A stretch of DNA of 34,661 bases, from IMG/VR virus record IMGVR_UViG_3300019776_001120, positions 1-34,661 of that record, one strand, 5' to 3'. Under the pieces are notes generated by a model that saw only the letters and a list, made by a program, of their open reading frames with translations, searched no databases and was not told the origin of the DNA. Shown one piece after another: positions 24,719 through 32,204 of the stretch. The position numbers and the translations under genes are program-made. The DNA is from a virus. Numbering within the stretch: position 1 is the stretch's first letter; each line of letters begins with the position of its first letter.

Positions 24719-26143
24719 TTATAACCTGAATTCGTTGCTGGTTTGTTTTTCGCCGCCGCCCATTATGGCGTAGCGAGTTTCGTCTGCTGCGTGGTCTTCC
24801 GAGTCGGTGTCCACGTCGTCAGGGTTTTTGCTGTCACGCTGCAAAACTGGCACTGTGCGTATCCAGTCAACACAGTTTTCAAAAACCCATAAGCCCGCAC
24901 TTTCTGGAACATCCTTAAAGCTGGCTTCCATCATGCCGCGCATCTTCTGCCAGCCAGCAATACGATTGTTGTCAGCTTTAGAAAATGTAATCATCCCGCC
25001 GGCATCACGTGCGCCTTCACGCAGCTGGTCATAGATGCTCGGTCCACCAGCTTTAATGAAGATGGATGGATCAGCTACGCAGCCGCGCCAGTTATAGCCC
25101 TGACTGCGGCTGACGATGCCAGCGCCAACCTGTTTGTTATTCAGGTTTAAGCCAGTGTCAGGCTTGACATAACCTTGCGTGTCTTTTGCAACGGTGTACC
25201 ACTCACCCACTCGAATAAGCGAACCGCGAGGGAAATGTATGTTGAGATTCTCAACAAGGCTTCCGTCGCTTTCTGCCCATAAACCAAGCGAAGATGGTTT
25301 TGCCGAACCCCAGTCGAAGGAACGGCGCATCCGCCAGCTTGCAGGAATTTTGAACGGTGTAAGGATTTGCTTTGCTGGGCTCCAAACATCATCAAAGAAG
25401 CCGCCTGCAACGATGTCCCAGATTCCAAAACGCCATGCTTTAATCAATGCGGTAGATCCCGCCTGTAAAAGGCGGCGTTCATACCCAGGGTCTTTTTCCA
25501 TCAAAGCAGGATTGTCTTCGAGCTTTGCAGGAATGAATACACGTGTTTCGCCACTAACGGGGTCTATAATCCGCGTGTAACCTGATGGCGCCGGAGTGAT
25601 GTAGCGTTGTTTTACCCAGTTATGTCCTGCACCGCCGGGGTTGCCTGTCAGTCGCAATTTAACTTTTACGCCATGCGCAGAACGCAACGTAGCGCGGATG
25701 CGGTCAATGGCCGCTGGTGTCGGCCAGTTGGTTACTTCTTCAATGCAAATCCAAGTGTAGCTGTGACCTTGATAGTTTTCAGCGTCTTTCTCATCCCAGA
25801 GATGGCGCAGTTTTAAGGTTGCGCCGTTTGGGAATAACCAGAGCTGGTCACCTTTAAGCCATAATGCGCCAACTTTAGGGAAAATTTGCTGCGCGCGGAA
25901 CTGGACTTCTTCGAGTTGTTTGTAGGTGCGACGGAAGAAAACCCCACGCGCATATTGTCCGTAACGGCTTGCATGGATAGCAAAGTCACCGAGCATTCCG
26001 TCGGTTTTGCCGCCACCGCGCGCGCCGCCATAAAAGACTTCATAAATCTCACAAGAAACCAAGGCTTCTTGCGGCCCAGGCTGAGGACGCCAGATTGTTA
26101 TGTAGTTTTTTACACGCTCTTTGGTTTGAATTTTGCTTCCCAT
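24719..26143 (-). CDS. terL: Terminase large subunit
   Basis: A 474-residue packaging motor and nuclease. The Walker A motif is GGARGGGKT (39-47), the Walker B WICIEE (131-136), and the coupling segment RLTGNPGGAGHNWVKQRY follows. The nuclease half starts near SFDWGSAKPSSLGLWAE, with acidic residues in DWG, VADPSIF and the C-terminal DHAADETRYAIM segment. The ATG lies inside the end of the small subunit gene (34-base overlap in another frame), giving coupled translation. Family resemblance is to Terminase_6-type enzymes; packaging mode (pac or cos) cannot be told from sequence. Confidence 0.97.
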   Translation of the reverse strand: MGSKIQTKERVKNYITIWRPQPGPQEALVSCEIYEVFYGGARGGGKTDGMLGDFAIHASRYGQYARGVFFRRTYKQLEEVQFRAQQIFPKVGALWLKGDQLWLFPNGATLKLRHLWDEKDAENYQGHSYTWICIEEVTNWPTPAAIDRIRATLRSAHGVKVKLRLTGNPGGAGHNWVKQRYITPAPSGYTRIIDPVSGETRVFIPAKLEDNPALMEKDPGYERRLLQAGSTALIKAWRFGIWDIVAGGFFDDVWSPAKQILTPFKIPASWRMRRSFDWGSAKPSSLGLWAESDGSLVENLNIHFPRGSLIRVGEWYTVAKDTQGYVKPDTGLNLNNKQVGAGIVSRSQGYNWRGCVADPSIFIKAGGPSIYDQLREGARDAGGMITFSKADNNRIAGWQKMRGMMEASFKDVPESAGLWVFENCVDWIRTVPVLQRDSKNPDDVDTDSEDHAADETRYAIMGGGEKQTSNEFRL

Positions 26144-26502
26144 GCGTCATCATTCTCGATTGCGGCTGGGGCTTCGATTACGAACTTGAGCGATTCGCCA
26201 TTGGCACCTGAGAACTCCTGACGCTCGGTGTATCCTCGATTTTTGCCCTTGGTTTTAAGAAAGAAAATGATGGCGGTCAGATCGCCTTCACCAATTTTCT
26301 CTGCAAGTTTGCCCTCTGCCAAGTCGATGCGTGACGCTTCGCATTCCTCGACTACCCGTTGCAGGCGCTTGTTTGCCTTGACGTAATTGGTAACCGTGCT
26401 GGGTGAACAACGCAGCTTATTAGCAGCAAGATATTGCAAGCCCGCAGAATCGCGAAGTGCTTGCTCAATCTCAGCCTGTGTGAATTTCCGTTTCTTTGGC
26501 AT
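26110..26502 (-). CDS. terS: Terminase small subunit
   Basis: A 130-residue DNA-recognition subunit. The N-terminal helix-turn-helix is visible in FTQAEIEQALRDSAGLQYLAANKLRCSPSTVTNYVKANKRL (about 7-47), followed by helices with RIDLAEGKLAEKIGEGDLTAIIFFLKTKGKNRGY, the conserved terminase small subunit segment. It overlaps the ParB-like gene by 32 bases upstream and the large subunit by 34 bases downstream. Confidence 0.93.
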   Translation of the reverse strand: MPKKRKFTQAEIEQALRDSAGLQYLAANKLRCSPSTVTNYVKANKRLQRVVEECEASRIDLAEGKLAEKIGEGDLTAIIFFLKTKGKNRGYTERQEFSGANGESLKFVIEAPAAIENDDAWEAKFKPKSV

Positions 26503-27388
26503 TGTCGGCAGTTTCCTCGGTTGCCTCTGCCGGAGCTTGTGCCTTCAGTTGCTCAAGACGTTCCATTGCCAAGTCAGCCAGCTCGCGGATAGCAACGGCA
26601 TTATTGAAAACGTTTTTGAATTCTTTAACGGCAACGATGGTTTCAAAAAGCCGCGCATAATCATCATACGCCGCCAGCAGATAGGTTTTCTTTTCGTTGG
26701 GTTTGCCCAAGCGTTCCAGATACGCCATGAACGCTTCTTTTTCCTGCGGCAGAAATTGCAGCACGATTTCTTCATACTGCGGTGTGCCGATCGCAAGGCT
26801 GTCGATATTCAGCTTTTCCAGCAGATTGAATGAATCATCTGTTAAGCCAGAATAGGCTTTGTATTCCATCGTCAGCGTTTCATAGAGCTTGCCGAGGATG
26901 TTTGGGTCATCCTGCCCAGTGATGGCATTATGCGAAAGCTGCAATGCAAGTCTGCGCTCTGGTGTCAGATAGCACTGCACGACCATGACAGGCATGGTGA
27001 CTTCGCCCGCTAGCACTGCGGCTTCGACGCGGTGATTGCCAGAAAGCACGACGAGCTTTTTGGTTTCATGGTCAGGATAGACAAGCACGGCACTTGTTGC
27101 GCCGCCGTCTTTCTTGATGTTGCCAGAAAGCCTGCGCATCTGGTCGGCGGTCATAAACCGCGCATTGTCTTCGGCGCTCAAGGTAGAAAGCAGCGATACC
27201 GGCACTTCCGAAAAGCAGATGGTGATCTGCACGGCACTATCGTCTGGGCTTGCATCCGCTTCTGGCACAGGGAAAGCAATTTGCTCAGGCTCGATGAATC
27301 GGTATTTGCGGATTTCCGTTGGAATAGAGATAACCGCAACCTCAGTAGCCTCAGGCTGTTCACTTGCTTTTTTGTTTTTGCTCGACAT
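26471..27388 (-). CDS. ParB/Srx-like protein in the DNA-modification / packaging cluster
   Basis: A 305-residue protein with a ParB/Srx-type domain at about 85-190: MRRLSGNIKKDGGATSAVLVYPDHE, VVLSGNHRVEAAVLAG (the GxHR-type nucleotide-binding motif) and LALQLSHNAITGQDD (the counterpart of the ENxxR-type motif). The C-terminal half is helical and ends in a low-complexity Ala/Glu/Thr tail. The start at 27388 (or 27400) fits best; an upstream extension to 27502 overlaps the preceding gene and looks non-coding. Such proteins commonly sit near methylases and terminases in phages, where some act on DNA. It overlaps the Mom-like fusion by 29 bases and terS by 32. Binding of modified DNA is inference. 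Confidence 0.85.
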   Translation of the reverse strand: MSSKNKKASEQPEATEVAVISIPTEIRKYRFIEPEQIAFPVPEADASPDDSAVQITICFSEVPVSLLSTLSAEDNARFMTADQMRRLSGNIKKDGGATSAVLVYPDHETKKLVVLSGNHRVEAAVLAGEVTMPVMVVQCYLTPERRLALQLSHNAITGQDDPNILGKLYETLTMEYKAYSGLTDDSFNLLEKLNIDSLAIGTPQYEEIVLQFLPQEKEAFMAYLERLGKPNEKKTYLLAAYDDYARLFETIVAVKEFKNVFNNAVAIRELADLAMERLEQLKAQAPAEATEETADNAKETEIHTG

Positions 27389-28712
27389 ATTTTTTCCCAT
27401 AGTTAGGCCAGTACCACGCGGAGTACATTTCTTGCGGAGTTTCGTCGCGCATGGCAGAGCCGTAGTTAATGATGTTCCCTTCCGCAGGGTCGTCAGCTTC
27501 ACGTCGGTTCAGCATTTCGTAAATGCCCCGATATTTCATAGAAACGGGGTTATGCGTCCGTGCGGTGGTCACCACATAATCAACTCGGCTGATGAGCTTT
27601 TTGCTGACTAGCGAAAGCAGAGTTTTGGACGTGGCGAGCTTGGCAATGAGTTTGGAAAGTTTTGCATCGCGGCTGATTGTCACATCCGACAGCAGGTAAA
27701 TCGTGTTGTGTCCGAAAGTTGGAAATTTCGGCAGGGAATAAATGATGCCGCCGACCAACATTTTATCGATGAAGATTAGAAAGTTAGCCACGCCGCTTGT
27801 GTGGATGATGGTTTTTTGCAGGTAGATGTCTTTGATGAAATCCATGTGGCGGCTTTCAGCAAGAACAACCTGAACCTCACTTTTGGCAGTCAGCTTGGCT
27901 GGGGTTATGGGGTCATAGGCAAATGGCTCTGGTGCTTTGTAGATATGGCGCACGCTGGATTTATCGGTGCGAGCGTAGCAGTAATGCGGCACTTTACGCC
28001 CAGTTACATATTCCAGCACTGGCTTGCGATGTTCAAAGAGCTGATCAGATAGGATGCAATAGTCCACGCCTGATGCGTCAACTTCATCAATAATTTTGCC
28101 GAGCATTTTCGGCTCGTAGATGTCGTAGTCTGGTGCAGGCCAGTGGATGTTGTTGTCGATAAATTTGAACTGGCTTTCATAATCGCCCTTGAAGAAAGGC
28201 GGGAACGCTAGGATGCCAGCGCCTTCCTCGATGGCGTGTTTGACATGGGTGCGCCAATCGCCAGCGAAATAGCCTTGCAGTGGCATTTCAGGGATGATGC
28301 GGTCAAGGCGGTCTTTTGCCTTGTTGAAGAAATGCTCAAAGTTTTCAACGTAGTAATTGAAATGCTTGCGGGCATATTCATTTTTGCGCCCGCCGTATCG
28401 CGCCATATCACAGGCAACCAGCAATGCCGCTGTTTTTTCAAAGAAGCTGTTTACGTCTGGCCGCTCCTGAATAAATGACAGGTCGCCTTCAAACATAATG
28501 TTGAATTCTTTGTTGCAAGCGAGATAGCCGACCGCAGAGGAATACAAACTCACATCATTGCTGATGACTTGCAGATGCGGAAATTTTGCTTTCAGCGCAC
28601 GCTCAATGCGGAAACTGCCAGAGCAGCACACATAGGCTTTTTGCCATGCACTGAAATCAATGATGCGGAACACCTGCTCGATGCACTCTGTAGGGACGGC
28701 TCCGTAGAACAT
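27360..28712 (-). CDS. Putative DNA-modification fusion: D12-type adenine methylase-like plus GNAT/Mom-like domain
   Basis: A 450-residue protein, first gene of the late block. Residues 1-280 resemble phage 'antirestriction adenine methyltransferase' proteins of D12 type: VCCSGSFRIERAL (28-40; motif I-like), SNDVSLYSSAVGYL (51-64), a PPFFKG segment (171-176) at the place of the DPPY catalytic motif, and DYCILSD (217-223). Residues about 278-405 look like a GNAT fold: VVLAESRHMDFIKDIYL, FIDKMLVGGIIYSLP, IYLLSDVTISRDAKLSKLIAKL and SRVDYVVTTARTHNP with YRGIYEM, similar in layout to phage Mu Mom. A two-step adenine hypermodification to evade restriction is possible; catalysis and product are not proven. 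Confidence 0.72.
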   Translation of the reverse strand: MFYGAVPTECIEQVFRIIDFSAWQKAYVCCSGSFRIERALKAKFPHLQVISNDVSLYSSAVGYLACNKEFNIMFEGDLSFIQERPDVNSFFEKTAALLVACDMARYGGRKNEYARKHFNYYVENFEHFFNKAKDRLDRIIPEMPLQGYFAGDWRTHVKHAIEEGAGILAFPPFFKGDYESQFKFIDNNIHWPAPDYDIYEPKMLGKIIDEVDASGVDYCILSDQLFEHRKPVLEYVTGRKVPHYCYARTDKSSVRHIYKAPEPFAYDPITPAKLTAKSEVQVVLAESRHMDFIKDIYLQKTIIHTSGVANFLIFIDKMLVGGIIYSLPKFPTFGHNTIYLLSDVTISRDAKLSKLIAKLATSKTLLSLVSKKLISRVDYVVTTARTHNPVSMKYRGIYEMLNRREADDPAEGNIINYGSAMRDETPQEMYSAWYWPNYGKKYVEQKQKSK

Positions 28713-28767
28713 GGCAACCTTGCAACCTTTTGTTATCGTTGAAAATTATTTTTGTTTGCAGGTCGAA

Positions 28768-28800
28768 TTTTGTGGACGGTCAAGGTTACTAGGATAGGAT
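28768..28800 (+). promoter_or_regulatory. Promoter of the ParB gene with shared GTGGACGGTCA box
   Basis: The 15-bp box TTTTGTGGACGGTCA (28768-28782) recurs exactly upstream of the gene at 31776. A TAGGAT (28795-28800) lies 27 bases from the start of the box, the same offset as TAGAAT in the other copy, so the box sits over the -35 position. No consensus TTGACA is present, which suggests an activator or phage-specific recognition. This 138-bp region (28713-28850) also holds the start of the divergent late block, for which I see only weak promoter candidates. Confidence 0.6.
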
Positions 28801-28805
28801 TTTTA

Positions 28806-28821
28806 TTGGCACTATTGCCAA
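28806..28821. promoter_or_regulatory. Operator-like perfect dyad TTGGCA-N4-TGCCAA
   Basis: A perfect inverted repeat, TTGGCACTATTGCCAA, lies six bases after the -10 of the ParB promoter, over the expected transcript start. It is absent from the other copies of this promoter, where the leader follows the -10 directly, so it looks like an inserted operator for a dimeric regulator. Confidence 0.6.
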
Positions 28822-28844
28822 CTACCACAACCAAAACCAAGGAG
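28821..28844 (+). repeat. CA-rich leader repeat, copy 1
   Basis: ACTACCACAACC followed by AAAACCAAGGAG forms an unstructured leader that ends in the ribosome site of the ParB gene. The first 12 bases recur at 30787, 31738, 32873 and 34218. Confidence 0.85.
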
Positions 28845-28850
28845 AACAAA

Positions 28851-30722
28851 ATGCAAACAATTCAGTTAAGTAACCTTAGTGTTTCCAAGCACTTCAACGT
28901 CAGGAAAACTGACACGAAGAAGGGTTTGGATGAACTCACTTCCAGCATTGCCGCGCACGGCTTGCTGGAAAATCTCATCGTCATCAAAACGAAAGAGAAA
29001 AATAAATTTGAAGTCGTTGCTGGCGGTCGCCGCTTGACTGCGCTGCACTTATTGCAGAAGCAAGGAAAGCTGCCGAAAACCCATGCAGTGAACTGCCAAA
29101 TTGTCGAAGAAGATAAAGCTGAGGAAATCAGCCTTGCCGAAAACGTTGTGCGCTCACAGATGCACCCAGCCGATCAGTTTGAAGCATGGGCAAAGCTGTC
29201 GAATGAAATGTCCATTGCCGATATTGCCGCTCGGTTCGGTGTCGCAGAAATCACCGTAGAGCAGCGCTTAAAACTTGGTCGTGTGTCGCCCAAACTAATG
29301 AAGGCATACCGCAATGAGGAATTGTCGCTGGAAAGTCTGATGGCGTTTACCATTACAGATGACCACGCCAAGCAAGAAGATGTGTTAAAGCAATTCAAAG
29401 ACAGCTGGCAAATCAGACAGCCAAACACAATCCGCAGCGCACTCACTGAAACGATGGTGCGCGGTGATGACAAGCTGGCAAAATTTGTCGGCCTCGACAC
29501 CTATAAATTGGCAGGCGGTGCATTCCGCACTGATTTATTTGGTGAGCGCGATTCTTTCTATCTCGAAGATCTGTCATTGCTTCACGAGCTGGCGGAAGAA
29601 AAGCTCAATAAAGTGGCCGCGCCGCTTAAAGAAAAGTGGAAATGGGTTGAAATCCGCCTCGAATTTGGCTGGGAGGATAAACAGCAGTATGGTCGCTTTC
29701 ATCCACACCAGATTGGCGAGATTCCAAAGAAATTGCTGAAACAGCAAGAAGTGCTGGAGGGCAAAATGGAAGAAATGGATGCAGCCGAGGATTATGACGA
29801 CGATGCAGCTGACGCACTCCGTAAGGAGCAAGAAGAGCTGGAAGCGAAATTGGCAGAATATTCAGGCTTTACCGAAGAAGAGCGTGCTTCGTCGGGCTGT
29901 GTCATCACTGTTCAGCATAATGGCACGGTAGAAATCTTGGAGGGAATGATTCATCCCGATGATAAAAAAGCTGCCGCCAAGTCTGCCAACAGTACCGAAG
30001 GTGCAAGCGTCAGTAATACTGCCAAGCATACGATGCCCTATAGCCAGGCACTGGTTGAACGCTTGAAAAACTACCGCCTGCAAGTCGAGCGTCCGTATAT
30101 GGCGCAGAACTTTGAAGTGGCGTTTGATGCAACGGTTTACATGATGTGTCTGCGCAGCCTCAATTCCGCTCATAGCTACTACTACGGCAAGGATTGGCTG
30201 CGGGTGAAGCCAGAAAACTATCACTTCCCGCATCTCATGGTGTCTGAGGATGAAACAGGCACTGCATTGCACAGTGAAGAAGAAAAACTCTTTGCCAGCT
30301 TGCCGCTTGCATGGATGAACATCAAGGACGAAGGCGAGAAATTCAAAGCCTTCTGCGAACTGTCCTTGGAAGTGAAACAACGGCTATTCGCCGCTTGTGT
30401 TTCCCGCTCGCTCATGCCGCAGCTGTCCATCGAGGATAAGCCTTCGCCAGTTGCCGAAGCGGTGTTCAAACGCTTGGATATTGATGTAGCGAAGCATTGG
30501 CGGCCGAGCCAGACCAACTTCTTTGACCGCGTGACGAAGAAAGATGTGCTGGAAATTGGTGAACACATTTTTGGTGAAGCATGGGCAAAGGAACAAGGCA
30601 AGAAACCAAAAGGTGATGTGGTTGCCGTGCTGCATGGCGCATTTGCCAATCCTGACCAGCCGCAGTTTACGCCGGAGCAACAAGCCAAGCTGAAAACGTG
30701 GCTGCCGAAAGGCATGGCGTAA
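28851..30722 (+). CDS. Large plasmid-type ParB partition-like protein
   Basis: A 623-residue protein of the ParB/RepB/Spo0J class in its long form known from alphaproteobacterial plasmids and integrative elements. The N-terminal CTP-binding domain shows VVAGGRR (55-61) and ENVVRSQMHPADQFEAW (ENxxR at 97-101). A helix-turn-helix follows at about 120-141 (SIADIAARFGVAEITVEQRL). The acidic coiled-coil middle (about 320-380) and a long C-terminal region of unknown fold make it twice as long as chromosomal ParB. The ATG at 28851 has AAGGAG upstream; longer in-frame reading runs into the promoter. No ParA is nearby. It may partition the element or act as a regulator or nuclease. Confidence 0.9.
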   Translation: MQTIQLSNLSVSKHFNVRKTDTKKGLDELTSSIAAHGLLENLIVIKTKEKNKFEVVAGGRRLTALHLLQKQGKLPKTHAVNCQIVEEDKAEEISLAENVVRSQMHPADQFEAWAKLSNEMSIADIAARFGVAEITVEQRLKLGRVSPKLMKAYRNEELSLESLMAFTITDDHAKQEDVLKQFKDSWQIRQPNTIRSALTETMVRGDDKLAKFVGLDTYKLAGGAFRTDLFGERDSFYLEDLSLLHELAEEKLNKVAAPLKEKWKWVEIRLEFGWEDKQQYGRFHPHQIGEIPKKLLKQQEVLEGKMEEMDAAEDYDDDAADALRKEQEELEAKLAEYSGFTEEERASSGCVITVQHNGTVEILEGMIHPDDKKAAAKSANSTEGASVSNTAKHTMPYSQALVERLKNYRLQVERPYMAQNFEVAFDATVYMMCLRSLNSAHSYYYGKDWLRVKPENYHFPHLMVSEDETGTALHSEEEKLFASLPLAWMNIKDEGEKFKAFCELSLEVKQRLFAACVSRSLMPQLSIEDKPSPVAEAVFKRLDIDVAKHWRPSQTNFFDRVTKKDVLEIGEHIFGEAWAKEQGKKPKGDVVAVLHGAFANPDQPQFTPEQQAKLKTWLPKGMA

Positions 30723-30730
30723 TCATTAAA

Positions 30731-30758
30731 TGACGGAGGGTTTTAACACCCTCCGTCA
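30731..30758. promoter_or_regulatory. 28-bp near-perfect dyad after parB (candidate parS or hairpin)
   Basis: TGACGGAGGGT (30731-30741) and ACCCTCCGTCA (30748-30758) are perfect complements around TTTAAC, so the whole 28 bp is palindromic except for one central base pair. It begins eight bases after the ParB stop. No T-run follows on either strand, so it is not a standard intrinsic terminator. A ParB-binding centromere, an mRNA-stabilising hairpin or a Rho-type end are possible. Confidence 0.6.
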
Positions 30759-30786
30759 CCGGCGCCAGAGTACCACCCCAAAGCGC

Positions 30787-30798
30787 ACTACCACAACC
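30787..30798 (+). repeat. CA-rich leader repeat, copy 2, in the ParB/methylase gap
   Basis: ACTACCACAACC is followed by CTCCCATAAGGAGG, but the next ATG (30824) reads only two codons before TGA. A GTGGACG box (30814-30820) follows, then TTTTAGAAG near 30836-30844, so this gap seems to carry a decayed leader and, after it, a separate promoter for the methylase-like gene. Confidence 0.6.
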
Positions 30799-30866
30799 TC
30801 CCATAAGGAGGCCGTGGACGCATTATGACTTGATTTTTTAGAAGCGCAATAACCAGCGGAGTTTTT

Positions 30867-31658
30867 ATGAGTAAACCCATTGCCGACAGCGGCAAAGCCT
30901 TTCGCACGTCCTTTGACAGATTATGTTATCGCCGTAATTGGCATGACGCATTTCGTGATTTTATTGAAATTGCTGCCTGCACAATCCATCAGCAACCCTA
31001 TCATTTGGGCTTGCTGGAGAAAGACGAAGATTATGAGCGTATCGAAGAGCTCTATCTTTCGACCATTAAGAAATATAACCGAGAGGAAATTGACCAGATT
31101 GTTGCCCTTTACGGCATCTCAGTGATTGCGCTGCGCAGTACGCAGGAAGATTTCCTTGGCGAGCAGTATATGCAGCTGGAAATAAGCAATAAACACAATG
31201 GCGAGTTTTTCTCGCCCAGCAATATCAGCCGCATGATGGCGAAAATTCAAATGAGCGGCATAGGAGAGCTGATTAAGGCGAAAGGCTATGTGACACTGCA
31301 AGAACCCGCTTGCGGTGCTGGCGTGATGGTTATTGAGGCGGCAAACGCCCTGCGTGATGAAGGACATGATCCGCGCTGCACGATGCTGTTTCAGGCAATA
31401 GACATAAACCGCACCTGTTTCAACATGGCGTATTTTCAGTTAGCTGCGCTGGAATTGCCAGGCGTTGTCATTCATGGCGATACGCTGCGCATGGAGCATT
31501 GGGATAAACGCTCAACGCCGCAATGGAAGCTCATGCAACAGCACGGTGTATCGGGAAACCTATTGCCTGCATTTGAGCTGCCGCCACGACCAGAGCCAGC
31601 ACCGCAAATTGCTATGCCGCCACCGCAACAAACTGCCCAGTTTATGTTTGAATTTTAA
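30867..31658 (+). CDS. N6-DNA-methylase-like protein without a visible catalytic NPPY motif
   Basis: A 263-residue protein with the SAM-binding half of type I (HsdM-like) adenine methylases: HNGEFFSPSNISRMMA (110-125), motif I LQEPACGAGVMVIEAANAL (144-162), the acidic QAIDIN (176-181) and HGDTLRMEHW. After this it ends in a Pro/Gln-rich tail, and no NPPF/NPPY-type catalytic motif is present. Similar truncated proteins occur beside long ParB proteins in alphaproteobacterial mobile elements. Possible roles are SAM binding without methylation, a regulatory DNA-binding protein or a subunit. The ATG has GCGGAG five bases upstream. Confidence 0.82.
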   Translation: MSKPIADSGKAFRTSFDRLCYRRNWHDAFRDFIEIAACTIHQQPYHLGLLEKDEDYERIEELYLSTIKKYNREEIDQIVALYGISVIALRSTQEDFLGEQYMQLEISNKHNGEFFSPSNISRMMAKIQMSGIGELIKAKGYVTLQEPACGAGVMVIEAANALRDEGHDPRCTMLFQAIDINRTCFNMAYFQLAALELPGVVIHGDTLRMEHWDKRSTPQWKLMQQHGVSGNLLPAFELPPRPEPAPQIAMPPPQQTAQFMFEF

Positions 31659-31698
31659 GGGCAAATAATATGCTGAATTATAGTGATTTTCTGCCGAT

Positions 31699-31731
31699 TT
31701 TTGTGGACGGTCACTATCTTAAAGTTAGAAT
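31699..31731 (+). promoter_or_regulatory. Promoter with shared GTGGACGGTCA box, second copy
   Basis: TTTTGTGGACGGTCA (31699-31713) and TAGAAT (31726-31731) have the same spacing as at 28768-28800. The leader repeat starts 12 bases after the first base of the -10. Confidence 0.6.
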
Positions 31732-31737
31732 GTTTTT

Positions 31738-31768
31738 ACTACCACAACCACCAACCAAACCAAAGGAG
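31738..31768 (+). repeat. CA-rich leader repeat, copy 3
   Basis: ACTACCACAACCACCAACC continues AAACCAAAGGAG to the ribosome site of the gene at 31776. It is unstructured and C/A-rich, like copies 1, 4 and 5. Confidence 0.85.
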
Positions 31769-31775
31769 AGCAACG

Positions 31776-32108
31776 ATGACAGAGGAATTAATACAGCTAA
31801 ACGAGGATGAATTTAACGAGCAGTTTCCGCTCGTGCATAATCATCTCAACCCCAGTGCAGGCTGGGTTTATATTTCAGAAAATGATGCCGATCAGCGCGG
31901 CTGCCTGTTTGAAACTTACGGGGCAGAATATGAATTTGTGGTCAGGCAAGACCCGCGCTGCATTTGGACGCTGATGGACAATAACGATGGCGAGCCGCCA
32001 TTTCTTGCCAGTGGATGCCGATGGGTAAATCGCCTCGGTTACCTGATTAGCAAAGTGCCAGTGCCAGAAGGCAAGACCATCGAAGTGTCTTTGCCAGACT
32101 GGAAATAG
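31776..32108 (+). CDS. Conserved mobile-element protein of unknown function
   Basis: A 110-residue protein starting MTEELIQLNEDEFNEQFPLV, with HNHLNPSAGWVYI, GCLFETYGAEYEFV, DPRCIWTLMD and NRLGYLISKVPVPEG. This pattern matches a small conserved protein found next to long ParB and N6-methylase genes in alphaproteobacterial plasmids and islands, but no biochemical function is known to me. The start at 31776 is set by AAAGGAGAG; an earlier in-frame start would read through the promoter. It is a soluble alpha/beta-type protein with no membrane segment. Confidence 0.8.
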   Translation: MTEELIQLNEDEFNEQFPLVHNHLNPSAGWVYISENDADQRGCLFETYGAEYEFVVRQDPRCIWTLMDNNDGEPPFLASGCRWVNRLGYLISKVPVPEGKTIEVSLPDWK

Positions 32109-32204
32109 CCTAACCCACCCAACCAATAAGCCGTTGTGACCGCCGCCAAAACAGCGGGTGGAAAACTGCGGCCTGAATTTGAAACATTAACAGGAGAACA
32201 GATT

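Noticed and set aside
28713-28767. A defined promoter for the minus-strand late block
   Set aside because: Only weak matches were seen (for example CTGCAA and GATAAC with 18-base spacing), too poor to list as a feature.
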